This document shows, one piece after another, positions 1-5,805 of a stretch of DNA of 9,649 nt (the first letter of the stretch is position 1; each line of letters starts with the position of its first letter). Under the pieces are notes generated by a model. It was not told where the DNA came from. It was given only the letters and a program-made list of their open reading frames with translations, and did not search any database. The translations under genes and the position numbers were made by a program. Source of the DNA: UBA3478 sp964217345 (GTDB taxonomy: Bacteria; Bacteroidota; Bacteroidia; Flavobacteriales; Flavobacteriaceae). The DNA lies in contig CAXPJI010000028.1 in the NCBI GenBank assembly GCA_964217345.1, forward strand, positions 1 through 9,649. Reading direction: 5' to 3'.

Positions 1-276
1 GATCGCCCGTCAGAGGTTCCATTGCACATTGTTTTCAATCCGCCCTATGGAGAGCGACTACCCATTGATGCGGATGTCTTTTATGGAAAAATAGGAGACA
101 CCTTAAAAAAAGAATATCAGGGCTGCGAGGCTTGGTTCATTACAGCCAATATCGAGGCTTTAAAGAGCGTCGGACTTCGTCCTTCTAGAAAGATTAAAAT
201 GTTTAATGGAAAGCTAGAATCTCGCCTAGTGAGCTATGAGCTTTACCAGGGGTCGAGAAAGGCCTCGAAATCTTAA
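1..276 (+). CDS. 23S rRNA guanine-N2 methyltransferase, RlmL-like (THUMP-domain class I SAM methyltransferase), C-terminal fragment
   Basis: This is the last 91 residues of a gene whose 5' end lies left of the window; the frame is open from base 1, so the TTG at 22 is internal and not a start. The fragment has the NPPYGERL motif (about residues 13-20), the N-P-P-Y catalytic loop of exocyclic-amine and N6 methyltransferases. It also has the typical C-terminal pattern with IGDTLKKEYQGCEAWFIT, an LRPSRKIKMFNGKLESR segment and the final YELYQGS. These match the THUMP/RlmL family, which makes m2G in 23S rRNA (position 2445 in E. coli). The THUMP domain and SAM-binding motif I are missing only because of the window edge. 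The stop codon (274-276) overlaps the stop of the convergent DUF6048 gene by 4 bp. The exact target nucleotide cannot be read from this piece. Confidence 0.85.
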   Translation, partial: DRPSEVPLHIVFNPPYGERLPIDADVFYGKIGDTLKKEYQGCEAWFITANIEALKSVGLRPSRKIKMFNGKLESRLVSYELYQGSRKASKS

Positions 277-983
277 CGAGTTTTCTTTACGGGCAAGTAA
301 TAGCTAAGACCGTAATTGTAGCTAAATCCGAATCTAGCTCCATCTGTAACTCGGTTAAATCCTGGGATCCAAAGATTATCAAAGTTTTCAGGTTCTTTCT
401 GACTGACCAAAAATCCCATCCGAAAACTCCCCCCTAAATATAGCTGTTTGGTGATATGGGTTTTAAATCCGAGTACGCCTTCAAGATAACTCGCCGAAAG
501 ACCATTATGGGTAGGCCCTTGAACATTGTAATTGGGAAATTCGCCGTAACGCTCGACCCATGCGGTGTCATAGAAGTTGATTGTTCCTTGACTCGTGTCA
601 AAAGAAGATACTACATAGCGTGCACCTGCGGTGATTTGATTTTTCTCACCGGGCTTTCTTTGATAAATCTCCCAGTCTAGACCTAATTTGAGGAATTCGC
701 CTGAAACCTTATAGCTATAAAGAAGGCTCTGATCGATAGATTCTTTCGTGTCGAAAGACTCTGATCCGATTTCAACGGCAATCTTTGTTTTGTCTCTAAA
801 AGTTAAATCACCGAAAATTTCGAAACCTGTATATCCCTCTTGAAGCTCAGATCGAACTAATTTTGATAGATCAATTCCTGCCCTAATCCCGTATTCTTTC
901 TGAGCGTAAATCGAAACAGAAGCCAGGATCATGATCCAGTTAACCGCCTTTTTGCTAATGTAAGATAGCCACATGCTCATCAT
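273..983 (-). CDS. DUF6048 family exported protein, probable outer-membrane beta-barrel-like
   Basis: The protein has 236 residues and no known function. The N-terminus reads as a signal peptide: Lys-Lys, then the hydrophobic run VNWIMILASVSIYA, with likely cleavage before QKEYG. The mature part is rich in alternating hydrophobic, aromatic and glycine residues (LYLGGSFRMGFLV, GARFGFSYNYGLSYYLPV), which suggests an outer-membrane or surface beta-rich protein. The LWIPGFNR and C-terminal SYNYGLSYYLP segments are what I recognise as the DUF6048 family of Bacteroidetes. It is the last gene of the rlmD - DUF6452 - DUF6048 operon. The ATG at 983 overlaps the upstream gene by 29 bp; the next ATGs at 980 and 974 are equally possible (20-bp overlap for 974), and none has a Shine-Dalgarno sequence. 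A role in the envelope together with the DUF6452 lipoprotein is inference. Confidence 0.8.
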   Translation of the reverse strand: MMSMWLSYISKKAVNWIMILASVSIYAQKEYGIRAGIDLSKLVRSELQEGYTGFEIFGDLTFRDKTKIAVEIGSESFDTKESIDQSLLYSYKVSGEFLKLGLDWEIYQRKPGEKNQITAGARYVVSSFDTSQGTINFYDTAWVERYGEFPNYNVQGPTHNGLSASYLEGVLGFKTHITKQLYLGGSFRMGFLVSQKEPENFDNLWIPGFNRVTDGARFGFSYNYGLSYYLPVKKTR

Positions 984-1437
984 TATTAGAATTGATTTCT
1001 GGAATATTTACAATCACTTCGCTGATCCAATTACTGGTTGAATGATTACTTAAATCAGTGTAGGTACGAATATACCCACAGGCTCTGGAGACATAAGTGG
1101 CCTTCGGGGTATAACTGAAGTTCAGCGTATCATTCGTATTTATGGACAAACCATCTACCTCAGTTCTTTTCTGTAAGATTAAGTCATAACTACTTTGACT
1201 TGTAGGTAACACAAGCGCAATTGCTGTAACTGTTGTGTTGTCATAATTTTGAAAGATGTCTCCGTTTAAATCTAGAAGACTAAAGCCCGATACCGATTTA
1301 GCAGTGACACCATCTTCGGCACTGTAGAAAACCAGATTGACGTAAACAGAGTCGTTTTCAACACATACATCGTCTTTTTCACAACTTGAGAATATAAGAA
1401 GCGTAGCAAGCGCAAGGATGTAGGTTGGTAACTTCAT
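955..1437 (-). CDS. DUF6452 family lipoprotein
   Basis: The protein has 160 residues and no known function. It opens with a lipoprotein signal peptide, MKLPTYILALATLLIFSSC, with Cys19 as the lipidated residue; the following EKDD matches the acidic residues often seen after the lipidated Cys in Bacteroidetes surface-exposed lipoproteins. A second Cys (25, in DVCVE) and a third near 119 in YVSRACGY are features I associate with DUF6452 and could form a disulfide. The ATG at 1437 shares one base with the rlmD stop (TAATG), which points to translational coupling. Its 3' end overlaps the DUF6048 start by 20-29 bp, depending on that start. Membrane placement is inferred from the signal; function is unknown. 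Confidence 0.82.
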   Translation of the reverse strand: MKLPTYILALATLLIFSSCEKDDVCVENDSVYVNLVFYSAEDGVTAKSVSGFSLLDLNGDIFQNYDNTTVTAIALVLPTSQSSYDLILQKRTEVDGLSINTNDTLNFSYTPKATYVSRACGYIRTYTDLSNHSTSNWISEVIVNIPEINSNNDEHVAILH

Positions 1438-2843
1438 TATTCGTTTTTAATCAATAAAACTACGTTTTCAATGTGGTGCGTCTGAGGAAACAAATCTACT
1501 GCTCTTGAACGAACTACGCGATACTGCTCAGATAGGAGTTTTAAATCTCTTGCCTGCGTTGCTGAGTTACAACTTACATAGACAATCTTTTTCGGGGCTA
1601 GTTTCAGAAGTTGTGCTACCACATCGCCATGCATTCCATCCCTTGGTGGATCTGTGATAACGATATCTGCTTTGCCGTGCCTTTCAACGAATTCGTCGTT
1701 AAACACATTTTTCATGTCTCCGACCTCAAAAGTTACATTGCTGATATTGTTAATCACCGCGTTTTCCTTCGCTTTTTCAATAGCTTCCGGTACGGCCTCA
1801 ACACCCACCACATATTTTGCCTTTTGAGCGATAAATTGAGCAATGGTACCGGTGCCTGTATATAGATCATAAACGAGCTCATCACCACTGAGATCGGCAA
1901 AATCTCTAGCTACTTCATACAAACGAAGCGCTTGTGCACTATTGGTTTGATAAAACGACTTGGCATCGACTTTAAATCTCAAAGACTTCATAGTTTCCTC
2001 AATGTGATCTTTGCCGTTAAAAACAATAATGTCTTGATCGTATAGCGTATCATTCCCTTTTTGGTTGATCACATATAGGAGTGAAGTGATTTCAGGGAAC
2101 TCGCTAGCAATCGCAGAAAGGAAGCTTTCTATCTGATCTTTAGAAGCTTCATAAAATTGGATAAGAACCATTAAATCACCAGCCAAGGTGTTTCTAATCA
2201 TCAAGGTGCGAAGCGCCCCCGTGCGGTTACGCGGATTGAAAAATTCAAGCTTTTGACGAATTCCTTCTTCTTTACAAAAGTTGCGTATGCGGTCAGAGGG
2301 TTCTCCTTGTAGGTAACAGTGATTGAGATCGATAATTTTATCCCACATCCCTGGCTTATGAAAACCTAGACCTCTACGATCAAAAATCTCCCCACTCTCG
2401 ATTTCTTCTTTTTCAATCCATCTACTATCTGAAAATGAAAATTCCATTTTGTTGCGATAGTGATAGATGGTCTCAGAGGCTAAAATTGGTTCGATATGTT
2501 CGGGGATGATTTCTCCAATTCGCTTTAGATTCTCTAGTACCTCATTTTGTTTGTAGATCAGTTGCTGATCATATTGAAGATGTTGCCACTTACAGCCGCC
2601 GCATCGTGTGAAATGTTCACATTTAGGTTCAACACGGTACTCAGATTCACTTTTAATCGAAATGGCTTCGGCTTCGAGATAGTTTTTTCTCTTATTTACA
2701 ACACGTGCATCCACGATATCGCCCGGTGCTACGTATGGGATAAACACAACACGTCCTTCTTCAGTTTTCCCTATTGCCTTTCCTTTTGCTCCTAGGGTAT
2801 GAATTTTCAAGTCCTCAAGAACTCTATGCGGTTTTCTGCTCAT
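1437..2843 (-). CDS. rlmD: 23S rRNA (uracil-1939-C5)-methyltransferase RlmD
   Basis: This 468-residue cytoplasmic enzyme transfers a methyl group from SAM to C5 of a uracil in 23S rRNA (U1939 in E. coli). Domains in order: an N-terminal TRAM RNA-binding domain (about 8-65); a 4Fe-4S site with Cys75, Cys81, Cys84 (C-x5-C-x2-C) and Cys176; a central RNA-binding domain; then the SAM methyltransferase domain with SFYQTN (296-301), DLYTGTGT (326-333) and DPPR (398-401). The catalytic nucleophile is Cys425 in VYVSCN, and Glu459 in PQTHHIE is the likely base. All key residues are present and the length is normal. It leads an operon with DUF6452 (1-bp overlap) and DUF6048, and is divergent from rocD across 66 bp. 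The family also contains RlmC, RlmCD and TrmA; the iron-sulfur cysteines exclude typical TrmA, but the exact uracil(s) are not proven. Confidence 0.9.
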   Translation of the reverse strand: MSRKPHRVLEDLKIHTLGAKGKAIGKTEEGRVVFIPYVAPGDIVDARVVNKRKNYLEAEAISIKSESEYRVEPKCEHFTRCGGCKWQHLQYDQQLIYKQNEVLENLKRIGEIIPEHIEPILASETIYHYRNKMEFSFSDSRWIEKEEIESGEIFDRRGLGFHKPGMWDKIIDLNHCYLQGEPSDRIRNFCKEEGIRQKLEFFNPRNRTGALRTLMIRNTLAGDLMVLIQFYEASKDQIESFLSAIASEFPEITSLLYVINQKGNDTLYDQDIIVFNGKDHIEETMKSLRFKVDAKSFYQTNSAQALRLYEVARDFADLSGDELVYDLYTGTGTIAQFIAQKAKYVVGVEAVPEAIEKAKENAVINNISNVTFEVGDMKNVFNDEFVERHGKADIVITDPPRDGMHGDVVAQLLKLAPKKIVYVSCNSATQARDLKLLSEQYRVVRSRAVDLFPQTHHIENVVLLIKNE

Positions 2844-2848
2844 AACTG

Positions 2849-2856
2849 CAAAGGTA
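2849..2856 (-). promoter_or_regulatory. Predicted -7 box of the rlmD operon promoter
   Basis: Read on the minus strand this is TACCTTTG, an exact match to the Bacteroidetes -7 consensus TAnnTTTG. It ends only 5 bases before the rlmD ATG (2843), so transcription would start at or next to the start codon and give a leaderless or nearly leaderless mRNA. No clear TTTG -33 box is seen; a weak TTCG lies 23 bp upstream. Confidence 0.45.
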
Positions 2857-2857
2857 A

Positions 2858-2888
2858 TTGGTTATGCGGATTGTATTATCGAACTTTG
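2858..2888 (+). promoter_or_regulatory. Predicted rocD promoter
   Basis: A TTG at 2858-2860 and GAACTTTG at 2881-2888 (one mismatch to TAnnTTTG) are separated by 20 bp, a spacing typical of Bacteroidetes promoters. The start would be near 2893, giving a leader of roughly 17 bases. The -33 box lies directly beside the rlmD -7 box on the other strand, so the two divergent promoters would be interleaved and could interfere. Confidence 0.35.
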
Positions 2889-2909
2889 AAGGGCTTTAAA
2901 AAAATAAGT

Positions 2910-4199
2910 ATGATTGATTCGATTCGCAGTTCTGAAGAGGCTATCGCTTTAGAAAATAAATACGGTGCGCATAATTATCATCCGCTACCTGTGGTATTAG
3001 CTAAAGGAGAGGGAGTTTACTTGTGGGATATTGAGGGTAAGAAGTATTTCGACTTCTTATCGGCTTATTCAGCGGTAAATCAGGGGCATTGTCATCCGGA
3101 TATCATTGATGCGCTTACTGAGCAATCGAAACAATTAACGCTGACTTCACGAGCTTTCTATAATGATCAACTGGGTCGGATGGAGCAATACCTAACAGAA
3201 ACTTTTCATTTCGACAAGGTTCTCCCTATGAATACTGGTGCTGAGGCTGTCGAGACTGCATTAAAGATTGCAAGACGTTGGGCCTACAAGGTGAAGGGTC
3301 TGCCTGAAGATCAGGCTCAAATTGTTGTCTGTGATCAAAACTTTCATGGTAGAACCACCACGATCATATCGTTTTCTTCGGATAAAACTGCTCGCCAAGG
3401 TTTCGGACCTTACACTAGTGGTTTTATAAAAATCCCTTACAACGATGCGGATGCCTTAGAAGAGGTTCTTAAGTCACACTCAAACATTGCAGGGTTTTTA
3501 GTAGAACCCATCCAAGGAGAAGCTGGGGTTATGGTACCCGATGAAGGATACCTTGCTAAAGTTTCAGCCCTTTGTAAAGAATACGGAGTACTCCTTCTAG
3601 CTGATGAGGTTCAAACCGGTATTGCTAGAACGGGTAGACTTTTGGCAACTTGTGGTAATTGCCGATGTGCAGATAAGCACTGTAGTGGTACCCCTGAAGT
3701 TAAGCCTGACATTCTAATCCTTGGTAAGGCAATTTCAGGTGGAGTATACCCGATTTCAGCGGTTTTAGCTAATGACCAAGTAATGCAAGTAATTACTCCA
3801 GGCTCGCATGGTAGTACCTTCGGTGGTAATCCAGTAGCAGCTGCAGTTAGTATAGCTGCTCTAGAGGTGATTAAGAACGAACGATTAGCAGAAAATGCCT
3901 TTGAACTAGGGGAATATTTCAGAAATGAGCTACGCTCGAAACTGGGTGACTGTAGTTTAGTGAGTTTAGTTCGTGGAAAGGGACTTCTCAATGCGATTGT
4001 TATCAACGATACAGAAGAAAGCGAAACTGCTTGGAATCTTTGCTTAACCCTCAGAGATAATGGCTTATTAGCGAAACCTACGCATGGTAATATTATTCGA
4101 TTTGCTCCTCCGCTAGTAATGACTAAAGAGCAGATTGATGAGTGTATTGAAATAATTGTTCGATCAGTATTCGAGTTCGAAGCCTCCCTTAACCTTTAA
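2910..4199 (+). CDS. rocD: Ornithine--oxo-acid aminotransferase (ornithine aminotransferase)
   Basis: This 429-residue PLP enzyme of fold type I moves the delta-amino group of ornithine to 2-oxoglutarate, making glutamate-5-semialdehyde and glutamate in arginine/proline metabolism. I chose the ATG at 2910 because the family N-terminus (IDSIRSSEEAIALENKYGA) begins there; an in-frame ATG at 2799 would run through the divergent rlmD start. Active-site residues align with those I recall for human OAT: Tyr23 (Y55), Tyr53 (Y85), Arg148 (R180), Glu204 (E235), Asp232 (D263, contacts the PLP ring nitrogen), Lys273 (K292, Schiff base) and Arg397 (R413). Between Asp232 and Lys273 there is a net insertion of about 12 residues with four cysteines, C248-x2-C251-x-C253-x4-C258, absent from the human enzyme. 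Its stop overlaps the convergent PPIase gene by 11 bp. The function call is firm; the role of the Cys loop is unknown. Confidence 0.93.
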   Translation: MIDSIRSSEEAIALENKYGAHNYHPLPVVLAKGEGVYLWDIEGKKYFDFLSAYSAVNQGHCHPDIIDALTEQSKQLTLTSRAFYNDQLGRMEQYLTETFHFDKVLPMNTGAEAVETALKIARRWAYKVKGLPEDQAQIVVCDQNFHGRTTTIISFSSDKTARQGFGPYTSGFIKIPYNDADALEEVLKSHSNIAGFLVEPIQGEAGVMVPDEGYLAKVSALCKEYGVLLLADEVQTGIARTGRLLATCGNCRCADKHCSGTPEVKPDILILGKAISGGVYPISAVLANDQVMQVITPGSHGSTFGGNPVAAAVSIAALEVIKNERLAENAFELGEYFRNELRSKLGDCSLVSLVRGKGLLNAIVINDTEESETAWNLCLTLRDNGLLAKPTHGNIIRFAPPLVMTKEQIDECIEIIVRSVFEFEASLNL

Positions 4200-4893
4200 A
4201 AGCGGTTACCTTTTTGATGTAGACGTTCTGTAGTGGCCAATCGCCTTGGTCGACTGCTACGGCGTTTATTTGGTCAACGACCTCCATACCTTCAATTACT
4301 TCTCCAAAGGCGGTATAGTTACCGTCTAAATGATAGGAGCCAGGCTTGGTAACTACAATGAAAAATTCAAAAGGAGAAGCCAGTTTATGAGGGTTGTCGA
4401 TATCACTACTAGGCATTGAAATCACCCCTCGGTGATGTGAGTGATTTTTGTCGGTATCAGGAGGTAATAGATACCTGCCGATTGTTTTTCGTTTCTTCGG
4501 CAGATCTGGAGTATCAGCATTTCCACCTTGAATGATGAAATTTTCTACCACACGATGAAACATGGTGTTGTCGAAGTATCCTTTTTTGGCAAGATATACC
4601 GCGTTAGCACGGTGATAGGGAACATCAGCGTATAATCGAACCGTGAAATTGCCAAAGCTTGTTTCAAAAGTGAGATGGTCTTCTGCTAAAGTCTTTTCAT
4701 ATTCGAAGAAAAAAGGAATCGCATTTTCTTCAGTTAACACAAATAACTCTGTCTCAGTTTCTTTCTTTGCTTGAACCGATACCTTTGGTTCTATTAAAGT
4801 TGGGGTAGTGGCGGGGTTGGAATTATTTTTTTTCTCGGATTCACTGCAGGAAAAAAACAATAAAAATGCGCTAAGACAGAAGGCATACTTCAT
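4189..4893 (-). CDS. Cyclophilin-type peptidyl-prolyl cis-trans isomerase lipoprotein
   Basis: This 234-residue protein has a lipoprotein signal (MKYAFCLSAFLLFFSC, Cys16 lipidated), then a polar linker (about 17-70) rich in Lys, Asn, Thr and Glu, then a cyclophilin domain (about 73-232). It should sit in the periplasm or outer membrane and speed proline isomerisation in folding envelope proteins. FHR (112-114, catalytic Arg114), FIIQGG (Gln122), RGVISM (155-160), FFIV (177-180) and LDGNYTAFGEVIEGMEVVD (189-207) mark the family. At positions equivalent to human CypA Gln111, Trp121 and His126 it has Glu176, His188 and Tyr193, so the substrate groove is atypical; I recall the Glu and Tyr as common in flavobacterial relatives. 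It is convergent with rocD (11-bp overlap) and divergent from the acyltransferase (57-bp gap). Activity is probable, not certain. Confidence 0.88.
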   Translation of the reverse strand: MKYAFCLSAFLLFFSCSESEKKNNSNPATTPTLIEPKVSVQAKKETETELFVLTEENAIPFFFEYEKTLAEDHLTFETSFGNFTVRLYADVPYHRANAVYLAKKGYFDNTMFHRVVENFIIQGGNADTPDLPKKRKTIGRYLLPPDTDKNHSHHRGVISMPSSDIDNPHKLASPFEFFIVVTKPGSYHLDGNYTAFGEVIEGMEVVDQINAVAVDQGDWPLQNVYIKKVTAFKG

Positions 4894-4907
4894 TTCATTC
4901 GTTTTTT

Positions 4908-4915
4908 CAAAGATA
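4908..4915 (-). promoter_or_regulatory. Predicted -7 box of the PPIase lipoprotein promoter
   Basis: On the minus strand this reads TATCTTTG, an exact match to TAnnTTTG. It ends 14 bases before the ATG at 4893, so the leader would be about 9-10 bases, with no Shine-Dalgarno sequence. The -33 region is weak (ATG in place of TTG, 21 bp upstream). Confidence 0.45.
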
Positions 4916-4934
4916 AAACATCTAAAAGCTTTTG

Positions 4935-4942
4935 TACATTAG
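4935..4942 (+). promoter_or_regulatory. Possible -7 box of the acyltransferase promoter
   Basis: TACATTAG matches TAnnTTTG at 7 of 8 bases and ends 8 bases before the ATG at 4951. No good -33 box is seen at the expected spacing, so this is only a candidate. The same TAnnTTAG variant occurs before aroQ. Confidence 0.2.
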
Positions 4943-4950
4943 CCGCCGCT

Positions 4951-5805
4951 ATGCCGTTACTCAAACGAAATCCATTTGGTCACATCCTCTTATTAAAGAG
5001 ACTTCTTATCTTGTTTGCTGGTTTTGCGACGCACGCCCGTTACAAGCGTTTTAACACCCTTCAAATTGAAGGATCTGATGTTCTTAGAAAGTTAGCCGGT
5101 AAAAAAGTGCTTTTCGTGAGTAATCACCAAACCTATTTTGCAGACGTGGTTGCTATGTTTCACGTATTCAATGCAAGTCTTCAAGGTAGAGAGGATTCGA
5201 TAAAAAATGCATTATACCTTTTAAGACCAAAATTGAATTTATACTACATCGCTGCCAAGGAGACGATGAATGACAGTTTACTTGCAAAAATTTTAGCCTA
5301 TGCTGGTTCGATCAGTATTGAACGCACCTGGAGAGCAGGGGGGAAAGAGGTAAAGCGTCAAGTGAAATTCAGCGATATTTCTAATATAGGTAAAGCGCTA
5401 GATGACGGATGGGTAATTACCTTTCCTCAGGGCACTACTCGCCCTTGGAAACCGATTAGAAAGGGTACCGCTCACATTATTAAAACCTATCAACCCGTAG
5501 TGGTCCCAATCGTTATTGATGGGTTTAGGAGATCCTTCGATCGAAAAGGTATTTATATCAAAAAGAAAGGGATCCTACAATCGATGGTGATTAAAGATCC
5601 CTTAGAAATTGATTACGAAAACGAATCGGTCGATTCGATTATTGAGAAATTAGAGTTTGCTATTGAACAACACCCTTCATTCTTAAAGGTGATTCCCGAA
5701 GAAGAACTTCTAGCCTATAACGAGGATCATAAGAAGAGAGAATTCCCTTTTAATTTCGGTAGTCAAGAGCAGGAGGACGATTCCCAAGAAGAGGACGATA
5801 ATTAA
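4951..5805 (+). CDS. PlsC-like 1-acyl-sn-glycerol-3-phosphate acyltransferase family protein
   Basis: This 284-residue protein belongs to the LPLAT/PlsC acyltransferase superfamily, which moves a fatty acyl chain from acyl-ACP or acyl-CoA to a lipid acceptor at the inner membrane. A hydrophobic N-terminal segment (about 11-28) may anchor it. Motif I is NHQTYFAD (58-65), an HX5D spacing instead of the usual HX4D. Motif II is GSISIER (119-125). Motif III is FPQGTTR (158-164), with Gln160 where FPEGTR normally has Glu. Motif IV is the VVVPIVI region (183-189). The C-terminal 14 residues are highly acidic (9 Asp or Glu) and overlap the opposite-strand amidohydrolase gene by 56 bp. It starts 57 bp from the divergent PPIase gene, with no Shine-Dalgarno. 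Lysophosphatidate may be the acceptor, but the altered motifs leave room for another substrate, such as an aminolipid or ornithine/glycine lipid. Family call firm, substrate uncertain. Confidence 0.85.
   Translation: MPLLKRNPFGHILLLKRLLILFAGFATHARYKRFNTLQIEGSDVLRKLAGKKVLFVSNHQTYFADVVAMFHVFNASLQGREDSIKNALYLLRPKLNLYYIAAKETMNDSLLAKILAYAGSISIERTWRAGGKEVKRQVKFSDISNIGKALDDGWVITFPQGTTRPWKPIRKGTAHIIKTYQPVVVPIVIDGFRRSFDRKGIYIKKKGILQSMVIKDPLEIDYENESVDSIIEKLEFAIEQHPSFLKVIPEEELLAYNEDHKKREFPFNFGSQEQEDDSQEEDDN
5750..5805. other. 56-bp convergent coding overlap
   Basis: Both strands code here. The plus strand gives the acidic tail of the acyltransferase (through FGSQEQEDDSQEEDDN) and the minus strand gives the end of the M20 amidohydrolase (FNYRPLLGNRPPALDYRN). 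Purine-rich GAG/GAC/GAA codons on one strand become Leu/Pro/Arg-type codons on the other. The amidohydrolase tail resembles what I recall from its family, so the acyltransferase tail is more likely the later extension. There is no room for a terminator between the genes. Confidence 0.75.

Noticed and set aside
253..268. Small hairpin TCGAG-AAAGGC-CTCGA near the end of the RlmL-like gene, a possible terminator
   Set aside because: The stem is only 5 bp, lies within coding sequence, and is not followed by a T-run on either strand; it could be chance.
456..680. 74-residue open frame on the plus strand opposite the DUF6048 gene
   Set aside because: The minus-strand frame has a signal peptide, family-like motifs and operon context; the plus frame has none of these.
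2799..2909. Longer N-terminus for rocD from an ATG at 2799
   Set aside because: It would overlap the rlmD start on the other strand and the extra residues do not resemble the family, which begins at the ATG at 2910.
3611..4006. 131-residue open frame on the minus strand inside rocD
   Set aside because: It lies wholly opposite a strongly conserved enzyme, has no recognisable domain or upstream signals, and its composition (Ser, Leu, Pro, Arg rich) is what the antisense of rocD would give.
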